Assembly (NCBI GenBank): GCA_000697335.1
Contig: JNEM01010849.1
Span: forward strand, 1-14,007
From: Conidiobolus incongruus B7586
Lineage: Eukaryota; Entomophthoromycota; Entomophthoromycetes; Entomophthorales; Conidiobolaceae
Direction of reading: 5' to 3'
DNA: 14,007 nt
The translations under genes were made by a program, and so were the position numbers. The number at the start of each line of letters is the position of its first letter. Position 1 is the first letter of the stretch. The notes beneath the pieces are model-generated. The model ran no database searches and had not been told where the DNA came from. It saw nothing but the letters and a program-made list of their open reading frames with translations. Below, piece after piece: positions 1 through 9,050 of the stretch.

Positions 1-1247
1 ATAAAAATATATATATATATATAATATATTTAATAATTTTCTTTATTATTAATAACTTTTTTCTATACTTTTAGCAAAGATTTAACATCTAAAAAATAAT
101 TCTTTTTATCATAAACTGAAATTTAATATTTTATAAACTAATTAAATTTTTTTGTAGAAATTCTTTTTCTTATAAGCTGTTTTTTAATTACCTAAAGTAA
201 TTATAATTATATAAGTTATAATTATAGGAATATACTAGATATGGTAGTTTTTTCGAGTTATTTTTAATTAGAAAGTTTTTTATAGTTTTAGATTTATATA
301 TTTTACAATTATTATATAAAATAATAGGTTTTTTTAAATTATATTAAAAATATTAATTAGAAATTCTTTTATTTAAAAAAGCAATATAAAGTTTATTATT
401 AATTAGTTTTCCTTCAGGAACTAAATAAAAATATCATATATTATTATAATTTATTATAATGATTAATATTTACTTATTAACAAAATATTTATTTAAAAAA
501 ATTTATAAAGAAGGTTGATTTAGCATAATTTAACATCTTGATTTAAGTTTTAATAAAGGATTATATATAAAGATCTGAGATTCATTAATTGTAATTACTT
601 ATTATAAAAGTTTAAGCTTCTAGTAATATTTTAGTAAGTTTTATTTAATAATAACTACTCTAGCTTTTTTTTAAGCTTTAATTAAATTATAAGGTATCTA
701 TTCTGTATTTTTATTTATTAATTTGAGTTAAAACTTTAATATATATAAAATACTTATAAAACTAATATTAATATACTTAAAAAATTCTTTAACTGAAATA
801 AAAAAGTATTTTTCAGTATATTTTTTCACTTTATTAATAATTGAAAGAGTAATAGTTAAAGTTAGTTTTTTTAGATTTTAATAAGTTTTAAATAATTTCT
901 CTCTTAATTTTAAAATAATTTATCTAGCAATAAATTGTTGATTTAGATAAAGTTTCATTACTAAAAGCTGCTTGTAAATTTTAAATAATTTTAAAAGGCT
1001 TATAGTTAAGTTTTACTAATACTAAAATAAAAGACTTTTGATGATTACTATTTAGTTAAAATATAATTAAATTAAACAACCAATTTAAAAAAGTTAATTT
1101 TTTAATCAAAGAAATTATTATATATTTATATATATTAAAAATATATAATTTCTTATTAACTTTGTATATATTTATTTATTTCAAGCTAATAATATATTTG
1201 AAAAATCAGAAATTAAAAAATTTCCTATTATTTCAAATTCAAGATAA
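1..1247 (-). mobile_element. Decayed mariner (Tc1/mariner) DNA transposon, copy A, left end outside window
   Basis: This is a relic of a mariner transposon whose transposase reads on the minus strand. Read in that direction, mariner landmarks appear in the right order. A helix-turn-helix stretch (STIYCWINYFK, then REIIKNL) lies at about 960-880. The first catalytic block INES is at 590-578, against TGDES in the family. A VPEGKLINNKLYI block at about 430-385 corresponds to the family's PGQTVN segment. The second catalytic block YNNCK is at 316-302, against HDNA. The YS..NYNYF block is at about 230-195, against YSPDLAPSDYHLF. A C-terminal segment resembling the family's RWEKC...YF ending lies at about 105-30. 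The three catalytic codons (584-586, 311-313, 206-208) are all AAT (Asn) where Asp is expected. Their spacing is 91 and 35 codons; Mos1 has 93 and 35, the D-34-D pattern. Many stops interrupt the frame, so it is dead. It matches copy B (5950-7256) over its whole length, mostly differing by transitions. By that alignment about 65 bp are missing to the left. The right end is 1247, followed by TA. Confidence 0.85.
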
Positions 1248-2183
1248 TATCAAAATATTATATTATTAAAAATTTAAACCTATAGATTAATTAATAATAA
1301 TATATAATAGGTAATATATAATTTAATAATAGCTTAAAAAATTAAAATAACTATATTTAACTAAAATTAATTAAAATATAATTAAAATCTGAGATTATTA
1401 AAATAGATAATTATATTTAACAAATTTTATATTTTTTTATATTTAATTTCTTATTTAAAACAAAATTAGAATATCAAGTAAAAATAATCTTTCATATAAA
1501 TTTTAATAAAAAGAATATTTTGTTAATAAACAAATAACAATTATTCTAGGAAATTATTATAGTATATATTTAACTTATTTGGTCTTTAATAATAAGTTAA
1601 TTAATAGAAAATTTTATTATATTTTTTAAATAAATTAATTTCTAATTAATATCTTTATTATAAATAAATAATATTGATTATTTTATATATTAATTAAAAA
1701 ACTTTTAAAATTAAAATTATAAATATTTTCTAGATGAAAAATTGAAAATAAGATATCATATTTAATATATTAACTAGATTGTATATTTAAGATTTTTTTT
1801 ATAATTAAAAAATATATTTATAAAAAAATTCATATAATCAAACTAAATTAATTTATAAAACATTCTATTTAAGTTTTTAATAAAAAATTATTTTTTAGGT
1901 GTTAGAAGCTTGTTAAAGTTATTGCAACAAAATATTAATAGTAAAAGTATATATTAATCTCTATATATCAATTATATATAATTTTATTTAATTATTATTT
2001 CAAAATTTTACCATTGTTTAATTTTTTTACTAATAAATTATCAAACTTAATAATATCACTAATTGAAAATTATTTGTTCTAATCAATATATATATATGTA
2101 ATAATTTTTGCAATATCAATTTTAATTTCATTTGGAATATCTGATTTGAAATTATGATCTATTTTCCGATTATAGCAATTTTG

Positions 2184-2204
2184 ATATATATATATATATA
2201 TATA
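2184..2204. repeat. AT dinucleotide microsatellite
   Basis: An uninterrupted alternating AT run of 21 bases, about 360 bp upstream of the methyltransferase start. A similar shorter run lies inside the mariner copy near bases 7-23. Such runs are common in AT-rich fungal DNA. Confidence 0.9.
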
Positions 2205-2235
2205 ACTCAAATATCAGGATTGATCAAATTTGAGT
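2205..2235. repeat. Short inverted repeat, ACTCAAAT / ATTTGAGT
   Basis: A perfect 8-bp inverted repeat (2205-2212 and 2228-2235) with a 15-base spacer, directly after the AT run and about 330 bp upstream of the methyltransferase start. It could be a binding site for a dimeric regulator or a cruciform-prone spot. In DNA this AT-rich it could also be chance. Only the symmetry is observed; any role is a guess. Confidence 0.35.
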
Positions 2236-2562
2236 CACCCATCATCAACATTTATCAATATAATATTTATATAGATTCACTATGACATAGAAAATAAAAA
2301 TCACGCCAGTTCAAATATTTTTAAAATATTTCTTTTTCATTATTATTGATGTAATCATACCATGAAAAATAATTAATAATCGGTTAAAAAATTTAACTAT
2401 AAATTAAATAAAATTTTTAATATGACGTCTTTTTGAGTTATGAGATTACCAAATTTGAAACTATTTGAGAATTAATTGAATTAGAATATAAATATGCAAA
2501 TTATCCTAAATTTTGAATAAATTTAATTAAAAATTATTATAGTATTTATAACCAAAATAACA

Positions 2563-3432
2563 ATGACTACTTGGCAAGATTCCGATTTCAATTCTGAATC
2601 CTATTCCAATTATCGTCCTACTTATGAGAAATGTTTATTTGATGCTTTAATTCACTATCATCTATCCAATGGCTGCAAGTTGGAAACAGCTGTAGATTTG
2701 GGTACTGGTACAGGCCAAGTAGCTATAGGACTAGTTGATCACTTTGATAAAGTGATAGGTGTCGATAGTTCCGAGGTCATGATCAAAAATGCCACACAGC
2801 ATCCCAAGATTGTGTACAGGGTTGGCGACTGTCTCCAAATACCTGTACCTGACCAAAGTGTTGATCTACTTGTAGTTGGGGAAGCTATACACTGGTTTCC
2901 AATCCCACAATTCTGGAATGAAGTAAAACGCGTAGTCAAACCTGGGGGTACCTTTGGCTTCTGGGGCTACTCTATTATTATGTCACCACAGTACTCAGTC
3001 ATCACGGATGCTGTATATGAATTCACAGTTGGTACAACCGGTCCGTACTGGGATCAGGGCAGAGAGAAAATGGATGAACTCCATCAAGCTTATTTGAGAG
3101 ATCTCCCATTCAACAACATCCAAGCCAGAGTCTTTGATCCACATCCAAAAGTGAATTATGGTCCTGAAATCCTGAGTTTTATTAAACTTCACGAAGGTTT
3201 TTCAACAAATTCACTTCCGGATACTGGATTTGTCACTCGAATGACGACTTTGAATCAGTTGAGCCAATTTTTGAAGACTTGGTCAGGATACCACAATTAT
3301 GTTAAGCACAATCCTAATACTGGAGACCCTGTAGACCTTCTAATAGAGAAAGCTATGAACTTAACTGGATTGGGGTTGAATGATCATTTAGATTTAGTAT
3401 TCCCTCAAGAGATTATTCTTTCTCAGGTGTAA
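2563..3432 (+). CDS. SAM-dependent methyltransferase, Crg1/Tmt1-like (class I, methyltransferase type 11)
   Basis: This intact 289-residue protein is a class I S-adenosylmethionine methyltransferase, probably soluble. Motif I, VDLGTGTG, is at residues 44-51 (glycine loop for SAM). The acidic residue for the SAM ribose is D68 in VIGVDSS. GDC at 88-90 is the adenine-side loop. The post-motif strand DLLVVGEAIHWF is at 101-112, and KPGGTFGFWGY at 126-136 ends the fold. The C-terminal LNQLSQFLKTWSGY at 230-243 resembles the LNQFKEFVKSWSIY stretch I recall from yeast Crg1, and EAIHW is also shared, so I place it in the Crg1/Tmt1 group. In yeast that group methylates small molecules (Tmt1, trans-aconitate; Crg1, cantharidin). 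The substrate here cannot be read from sequence. The length is normal for the family. The start is the first ATG after an in-frame TAA at 2524-2526, in an A-rich context. There is no intron. It is far less AT-rich than its surroundings and has no internal stops, so it is likely under selection. A broken paralogue follows at 4067-4924. Confidence 0.9.
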   Translation: MTTWQDSDFNSESYSNYRPTYEKCLFDALIHYHLSNGCKLETAVDLGTGTGQVAIGLVDHFDKVIGVDSSEVMIKNATQHPKIVYRVGDCLQIPVPDQSVDLLVVGEAIHWFPIPQFWNEVKRVVKPGGTFGFWGYSIIMSPQYSVITDAVYEFTVGTTGPYWDQGREKMDELHQAYLRDLPFNNIQARVFDPHPKVNYGPEILSFIKLHEGFSTNSLPDTGFVTRMTTLNQLSQFLKTWSGYHNYVKHNPNTGDPVDLLIEKAMNLTGLGLNDHLDLVFPQEIILSQV

Positions 3433-3460
3433 TCCTATTAATCTTTTACTTGATCAAATA

Positions 3461-3992
3461 TTAAAATGTTAAATGAATATGGTTGTTATTTTGATAATTA
3501 TAATCAATATCAATATTATTAAAGTTGTTAATCTTTGATACGAAATCAAGAATCCAATAAATATTTGTTCGGTTATTGATAAATCTATTTATCCATGGTA
3601 AAGGGATTAAATTATTGTCACAAGCCAGGTGACTCACTTCTACCCAAATATTTTTACATCAGCCTAATCTTAAAGTCATTTCCCCCTCGCATACCATCTG
3701 CTCCCGCTCTATCTTTTAATTGGCCGATGATGCAAGTCGCTGGAGAGTCTCATGAATCACCTTATTCAACTCACTTTATATAAAACCCGGAATTAGAGCT
3801 ATCCTCAAGAGATGAGTTCTATCCGGGTCCTCCCAGTTATTTGATTTAAACCAATAAACTCACTTTCTCCCTAGCACTTACCTGAAATTCCCCAGATCCC
3901 TTTCTTTTATCTAAACTACTCTGGATACGACTTCCCCAAGACGTGTTATTATATTGTCTAAAATTAATGCAATAAGATTTCAATGTAAAAAT
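3461..3992 (-). pseudogene. Unidentified decayed gene with one recognisable 52-nt intron
   Basis: This stretch is richer in G+C than its flanks. On the minus strand it reads in a single frame that stays coherent across a canonical intron. The upstream exon, about 3992-3882, includes SWGSRIQSSLDKRKGSGEFQ and ends in CAG. The intron, 3881-3830, starts GTAAGT and ends AG. The downstream exon continues in the same frame (DPDRTHLLRIALIPGFI, SELNKVIHETLQRLASSAN, later PLPWINRFINNRTNIYWILD) and ends in TAA at 3461-3463. Three in-frame stops, two TAA and one TGA, break the downstream exon; each is one transition from CAA, CAG or TGG. The first exon may lie further right. I do not recognise the protein. 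It is mixed polar and hydrophobic, with no obvious signal peptide. The reading is inferred from frame continuity, amino-acid composition and the intron. It lies convergent to the intact methyltransferase and divergent from the broken one. Confidence 0.55.
3830..3881 (-). other. Probable spliceosomal intron in the decayed minus-strand gene
   Basis: Read on the minus strand, the segment begins GTAAGT right after CAG and ends in AG right before GAC. It is 52 nt long, a typical intron size for filamentous ascomycetes. Removing it keeps the frame: the codon phase at 3882 and at 3827 agrees once 52 nt are taken out. The acceptor lacks a strong pyrimidine tract. The segment also contains in-frame stops that the flanking exons lack, as expected for an intron. 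Confidence 0.5.
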
Positions 3993-4066
3993 TTAAGTTT
4001 AAAAATTGGATATAAAAATCCACAGAATCTCATCTTTTTTATTAAACTATAAAATTTAAGAAATAA

Positions 4067-4924
4067 ATTAATAATTGGAAATATTCCTATTTTAATTCGA
4101 AATTCTATTTCAAATATAGCCTAAATTTTGAAAAATATCTTGAAGAAACAATATGAAAGTACTATTTACAAAGTCGTGGTAAATTAAATCTGCCTTTGGA
4201 TTTGAGTACTGGAACTGATCAAGTTACTACAGAACTTTTCAACAGGCTTGATAGAGTAATAGGTACCAACAATTCCAATGTAATGATTAAGAATGCTAAA
4301 CAAAATTATAAAATCAGTTACAAATTAGGAGATTGTCTCATAATTCCGATAGAGGATTATAATATTGATATGTTCACTTTGGCCTAAGCTATTCATTGAT
4401 CTTCAATCCCAAGGTTCTGTGACGAAGCTAAAGAAGTAGTTAAATTCGGCGGTAATTTGGGTTTTGGGGATATTGCATGAAAATCGCACAAGTATACAAA
4501 ACTGACTCGTATTATCTAAGAATTGAGTAATGGGATATACTCTAAATATTAGGATGAAGGTTGAGCCAGCTTGGATATATTATACCAAGACTATTTAATG
4601 TCCTTACTGTTCAACAATAATCAAGCATGGTTTTTCAATCATTATCACTATTTTACAATCCCAGTTCATCATAATTGACCAGACTTCAAGCATTGTTCGC
4701 GACTTCATCAATCCCAGATGAAGGGTTTGTCAAAAGGATGTCGTCATTAAATCAACCCCAAAGCTATTTGAAGACTTGGTCAAGTTAACGCAATTACGTG
4801 AAACTTAATCCTAAACCAAAGATCCCGTTGATTAAATTATCGAAGATATATTACTAGAAACTGAGGATTGGACAATACTTTAGAGTTAGTATGCCCTCAA
4901 GAACTTATATTGGTACAAGAGTAA
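4067..4924 (+). pseudogene. Broken paralogue of the Crg1/Tmt1-like methyltransferase
   Basis: This copy aligns with the intact methyltransferase from its first codon to its stop. The start corresponds to ATT-AAT-AAT-TGG at 4067-4078, against ATG-ACT-ACT-TGG, so the start codon is gone. Recognisable parts are FNSKFY near the N-terminus, LDLSTGTDQV (motif I with the last glycine changed to Asp), RVIGTNNS (the ribose-binding Asp changed to Asn), KLGDCLIIP, LKTWSS, and the C-terminus PQELILVQE before TAA at 4922-4924. Stops occur at 4385-4387 (TAA, Glu in the relative) and 4397-4399 (TGA at the Trp of AIHW), with more later. At least one small deletion lies near the FGFWG motif, and several more stops and frame changes follow. 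An open piece of 63 codons remains at 4196-4387. The divergence is spread over the whole length and includes many non-synonymous changes, so this is an old duplicate, not a recent copy. Confidence 0.85.
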
Positions 4925-5949
4925 ATGTTTTGAATAGTAAACTTGAAAATTGATCGAATTTTGCAGTAAAATATATGAATAATAGATGACTGATTCTGAT
5001 GGAATAATATGAGATGAATAATGATTATTTTAATTTATTAGTTCATTTTGTAATTTTTTGAACGAACATTCAATATTTTACTATTATTCATAATCTATCC
5101 ATCCATTATATCCATTAATATATATATTTATATATTTAAATTGATCATTTCAAATAACCTAAAACAATTTTATTGAATAACGAATAAATTTCAAAATCAA
5201 TTCATTAAAAAAGTTGATTCATATAATTGTATGATGATAATGTACCAAGAATATAATGTCCAGTTTACAAATTTCAAAATTTTAGAGGTACTAATTACTA
5301 TAATGAAAAAAATTCTCAGCTAATTCAGTGAAAGAGTTAAATCTTATATTAATTCAATTCTTCAATATGTAGTATTTAATAATGATTTAAAGGATTTAAT
5401 GCATCAGTTAAGGCCGCTGATTCTAAGTAAGAGAGGTTATTCAGGAGCATGAAAAGAGTGATAAATATTAAAGGAAGAAGGGTTTTATGGCCAGTTTTAT
5501 TAGGAATTAATTTAATGATTAATATGTTAGATTTATATCTCTTAATCTGAATTTGAATAACAATTAATGGTTTATACATTAATGAAATTGAATAAAATTT
5601 ATAATTTTAATAACTAGATCAAAAATTATTATTAATAAAGATATATTAGATATGAATATTATTATATCTATTATTCTTATATTGTGAGTCGATTTTGCAT
5701 TTATTTGGGTTGAAAATGTATTTTTAATCAAAGTTGATTGAAATATTTACATTAAAATTAAATATATTATAGAATATGGTGAACTCTGAATTATAATTAT
5801 ATTAAATAACTATAAAATATTATTACTTAAATACTTTGGTCAAAACAAATTTAATTGAATAAAATAATTGGATATCAATATATTTATTTTCCCCAAAAAT
5901 TGTTTATGGTTTTCAATATTTTTCCTTATGCAATGTATATTTTCATATA
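4925..5949. other. Intergenic region without a supported gene
   Basis: About 1 kb of AT-rich DNA lies between the broken methyltransferase and mariner copy B. The only candidate is a 67-codon minus-strand ORF at 5376-5579 with a hydrophobic stretch (LLPLIFITLFMLLNNLSYL) in a patch that is less AT-rich than its surroundings (5395-5500). It has no relative I recognise and no continuation on either side. It may be a scrap of a decayed membrane-protein gene or chance. Confidence 0.45.
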
Positions 5950-5974
5950 TTACTCTGTATTTTTAATAATGGGA
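5950..5974 (+). repeat. Left terminal inverted repeat of mariner copy B
   Basis: The sequence begins TTAC and ends AATAATGGGA. It matches the reverse complement of 7232-7256 at 20 of 25 positions. Three of the five mismatches are transitions. TA at 5948-5949 precedes it. Confidence 0.8.
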
Positions 5975-7231
5975 ATTTTTTGCAATTAAAAATAAATAAA
6001 CATTTTAATATATAATATATAAAAATAAATATATAATATAAATTTAATAGTTCCTTTTATTATTAATAATTTTTTGCTATATTTTTAATAAACTTTTAAT
6101 ATTTAAAAAATAATTCTTTTTATTAAAGACTAAAATTTAGTATTTCACAAACTAATTAAATTTTCCTATATAAATTTTCTTTCTTACAAGCTAGTTTTTT
6201 AATTACTTAAAGTAATTATAATTATATAAGTTATAATCTAAAGAATATACTAAATATAGTAGTTTTTTCTAGTTATTTTTAATTAGAAAGTTTTTTATAT
6301 CTTTAAATTTATGTATTTTACAATTATTATGTAAAATAATAAATCTTCTCAAATTATATTAAAAATATTAATTAAAAATACTTTTATTTAAAAAAAACAA
6401 TATAAAGTTTATTATTAATTAATTTTCTTTCAAGAATTAAATAAAAATAGTATATATTATTATAATTTACTATAATAATTAATATTCACTTATTAATAAA
6501 ATATTTATTTAAAGGGATTTGTAGAGGAGGTTAATTTAACTTAATTTAACATTTTGATTTATATTTTAGTAAAAGATAATATATAAAGATTTAAGATTCA
6601 TTAATTATAATTATTAATTATAAAAGTTTAAGCTTCTAATAATATTTTAATAAATTTTATTTAATAATAATTATTATAACTTTTTTTTAAGTTTTAATTA
6701 AATTATAAAGTATTTATTTTATATTTTTATTTATTAATTTAAGTTTAAACTTTAATATATATAAAATACTTGTAAAACTAATATTAAAGTGTTTAAGTAA
6801 TTCTTTAACTAAAAAAAATACTTTTCAATATATTTTTTCACTTTATTAACAATTAAAAGAATAATAGTTACAGTTAATTTTTTAAATTTAAACAAATTTT
6901 AAATAATTTCTATTTTAATTTTAAAGTAATTTACCAAGTAATAAATTGTTAATTTAAATAATAATTCATTATTAAAAGCTGCTTATAAATTTTAAATAAT
7001 TTTAAAGGGATTATAGTTAAGCTTAATTAATACTAAAATAAAAGACTTTTAATGATTATTATCTAATTTAAACATAATTAAATTAAACAACCAATTTTAA
7101 AAAGTTAATTTTTTAATAAAAAAAATCATTATATATATATATATTAAAAATATATAATTTCTTATTAACTTTGTATATATTTATTTATTTCAAACTAATA
7201 ATATATTTGAAAAATCAGAAATTAAAAAATT

Positions 7232-7256
7232 TCCCATTATTTCAAATATAAGGTAA
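7232..7256 (-). repeat. Right terminal inverted repeat of mariner copy B
   Basis: Read on the minus strand this begins TTACC and ends AATAATGGGA, pairing with 5950-5974. TA at 7257-7258 follows. The corresponding right end of copy A is 1223-1247, also followed by TA. Confidence 0.8.
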
Positions 7257-7258
7257 TA

Positions 7259-7795
7259 TTTTGTAAATGTAGATTTTAATATACTTAATATCATTGAAAG
7301 TAACTTTTGCAACTTTTTTCTCATATTTATATATATTATCATTATTTTTATTGACAATAAAATGAGAAATTATTCATTATTGACTATCTATTTTGTTACG
7401 TCTATGATATATATTGATAAATTTAAAATTCCTATCAATATTGAATATGAATAAATAGTCAATTAATGTTTCAGGATTATAACAGAATAAATCCAAAGGC
7501 CAAATATAGTAAGCTTCATAGTGGGATTGTATATAATATTGATAACTATTTCAAACCAATTATATTCCTGCCAGTTTCAGTTACCTTGAAATATCAATAT
7601 AACATATATATACAGTATTAAATCAGGATAAATATGATGGAACCTGAGTAAGTATTTGCCAAATTTTTCATATTATTAAATTTGATAAAATCAAATATTT
7701 GAATTTCGAGTTAAAAAATTCTTTATAATTTTCATTAAAAAATTAACAATTGTATATAAAATTAAATGTTTTTAAAATAATTGTTAATATTTCAG
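7259..7795. other. Intergenic region with a possible gene start and intron
   Basis: AT-rich DNA between mariner copy B and the decayed reading frame that follows. A possible gene start lies at 7634-7639 (two ATG codons) and is followed after four codons by GTAAGT at 7648. TTTCAG ends at 7795, just before the decayed frame. This looks like a short first exon plus a 148-nt intron, but the phases do not match, so the link is tentative. Nothing else can be supported. Confidence 0.35.
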
Positions 7796-8510
7796 CTTAA
7801 TTATTTTATAATATATGTTAAAACAAGAGTTGAACATAATCCAACTGACAATATAACTTGAGCCTGCAAAAAATATAATCAAAATATATTAATTGTACCT
7901 CAAATATTGTTCTATGATATTTAAAGAGTATATAAAGCAAACAAATATCTAATTTATGATAGTATACAGAATTTAAAGTTATTATATATTATCAAAGAGT
8001 TTTTCAATTTTTTTGATACATCACCTTTATTGTTGACAAAGTCAAGAGTTGATATATTAGTATCACATATTAATGACTTTAAGTATACAATATGATAAAA
8101 GCTATCATATATATAATATTTTGAAATATAAAGGTTTCAATCAAATTTATAAATTGGAATTTCAAATTGTAAAGCAAATATAAATAAATTATTAAAGAAA
8201 ATAAACATTTATAAAGAAACGCATATAATTAAATTATAGTAAGGATGAACAAATACATCTCATTATTATTTAATTTCACTAAATGAAGATTAGATAGTTA
8301 ATGAATAGCTATTAATCGATTTTATATTCAGCTTATTGGATTCCAATCAATACAGTAAAAATAAAAAATTACCAGTGAAGTTTTTTGGTGAAAAATTTCT
8401 AGTATTTCAAAAATATTATGATAGGTATTTTGTGTTTAAACTAATATTAAAATGTTATTAAAGAATTGTATCATATATCTTGTATATATCCTAAATTGAA
8501 CTCGGATGAA
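7796..8510 (+). pseudogene. Unidentified decayed protein-coding gene
   Basis: One frame starting at 7796 reads as a plausible protein for about 100 codons up to 8092 with only two stops (a TGA and a TAA). Less cleanly, it continues to about 8510. Segments include TRVEHNPTDNIT, NILIVPQILFYDI, LLLTKSRVDILVSHINDF and, further on, LLIDFIFSLLDSNQYSKNKK and LPVKFFGEKFLVFQKYYDRY. These have normal amino-acid variety, unlike the Lys/Asn/Ile/Tyr noise of random AT-rich DNA. Most stops are TAA or TGA at positions one transition from Gln or Trp codons. I do not recognise the family. It lies upstream of the intact bestrophin gene in the same orientation, and nothing shows a functional link. Confidence 0.45.
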
Positions 8511-9050
8511 TTGACAAATATTTTCAACTAATTTGAGTGTAATCATGTATTAGAATTCAATACCAAATAGAATAAATTCAATTCATTAACATTTTATGTC
8601 AAATAAATTTAATTAATGATTTCAAATAATGTAATAGTAATATGAATGAACAATTAATTTCCAATAATTGCAAACAATGGTATAAAAACTTCTCAAACTA
8701 TATTATTATTTAAAAGTTCGCCTAAATTGGATAATTTTGAATATTATTTTTAAAAAATAAGGGAATAACGTATTGGATACCAAAATTTCGATGCTCCTGA
8801 ATATATGATTTCATATTCATTAGTTGCCAAAAGATTAAAATTTAATTTAGCCATAGTTTTGGATTATTAATTTATCAACTACTCTGATATCTAATTACAG
8901 GAATAAATTTTCAATAATTGAATCTTTTACAATGATTTACAATAAATTAAATTCCTATTCCAGCAATTTGAGATCATCACTAGAATATACCGATGTCAAA
9001 TTCCATATAAATTATCTTGTATTAACTATTCCTAACAAAATTCCATAAAA
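8511..9050. other. Upstream region of the bestrophin-like gene
   Basis: AT-rich DNA without a supportable gene. The frame of the preceding decayed gene may continue weakly to about 8900, for example the open stretch near 8740-8790, but stops are too frequent to claim it. The last 150 bases should hold the bestrophin promoter; no distinct element stands out. Confidence 0.35.

Larger units (their letters stand above)
1250..2562. other. AT-saturated intergenic DNA and methyltransferase upstream region
   Basis: About 1.3 kb lies between the mariner copy and the methyltransferase start. Bases 1250-2100 are nearly pure A+T and carry no frame I can support. The texture resembles the RIP-like mariner copies, so this part may be another eroded repeat, but I see no match to the other copies in the window. 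From about 2100 the composition becomes more mixed. A long AT run and an inverted repeat (listed separately) lie here. No TATA or operator can be singled out, because TATA-like strings are everywhere. Confidence 0.5.
5950..7256 (-). mobile_element. Decayed full-length mariner transposon, copy B
   Basis: This is a 1307-bp element, the usual length for mariner. The outer 25 bases of each end (5950-5974 and 7232-7256) form an inverted repeat with 20 of 25 matches and a shared AATAATGGGA core. TA lies immediately outside at 5948-5949 and 7257-7258, the target duplication expected for Tc1/mariner. The interior matches copy A along its length in the same orientation, with the transposase on the minus strand. 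The second catalytic block reads HNNCK near 6331-6317; the His is kept, and the Asp codon at 6326-6328 is AAT. The first catalytic block near 6590-6600 also reads NES. Compared with copy A it has lost more G and C, so it looks at least as eroded. Stops are frequent and no transposase can be made. Its likely fate is RIP-type mutation followed by drift. Confidence 0.88.

Noticed and set aside
2739-3192. Minus-strand ORFs of 65-66 codons inside the methyltransferase gene.
   Set aside because: They are shadows of an intact, motif-rich plus-strand gene.
3595-3783. A 62-codon plus-strand ORF.
   Set aside because: It runs opposite to the longer minus-strand frame with intron and has no family likeness; it looks like a shadow.
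3785-3828. A strong hairpin with ACCCGGA / TCCGGGT arms plus a further 7 pairs after a 2-base bulge, possibly an RNA element.
   Set aside because: It lies inside the decayed minus-strand exon. There is no flanking promoter or family match, so a chance structure in former coding sequence is more likely.
3595-3947. A solo LTR: a TATATAAAA box (3777-3785), then AATAAA (3853-3858), in a patch richer in G+C, with ATTAT at both sides.
   Set aside because: The ends are not TG...CA and the flanking 5-mer is common in this DNA. The same patch reads as a coherent minus-strand exon pair with an intron, which explains its composition better.
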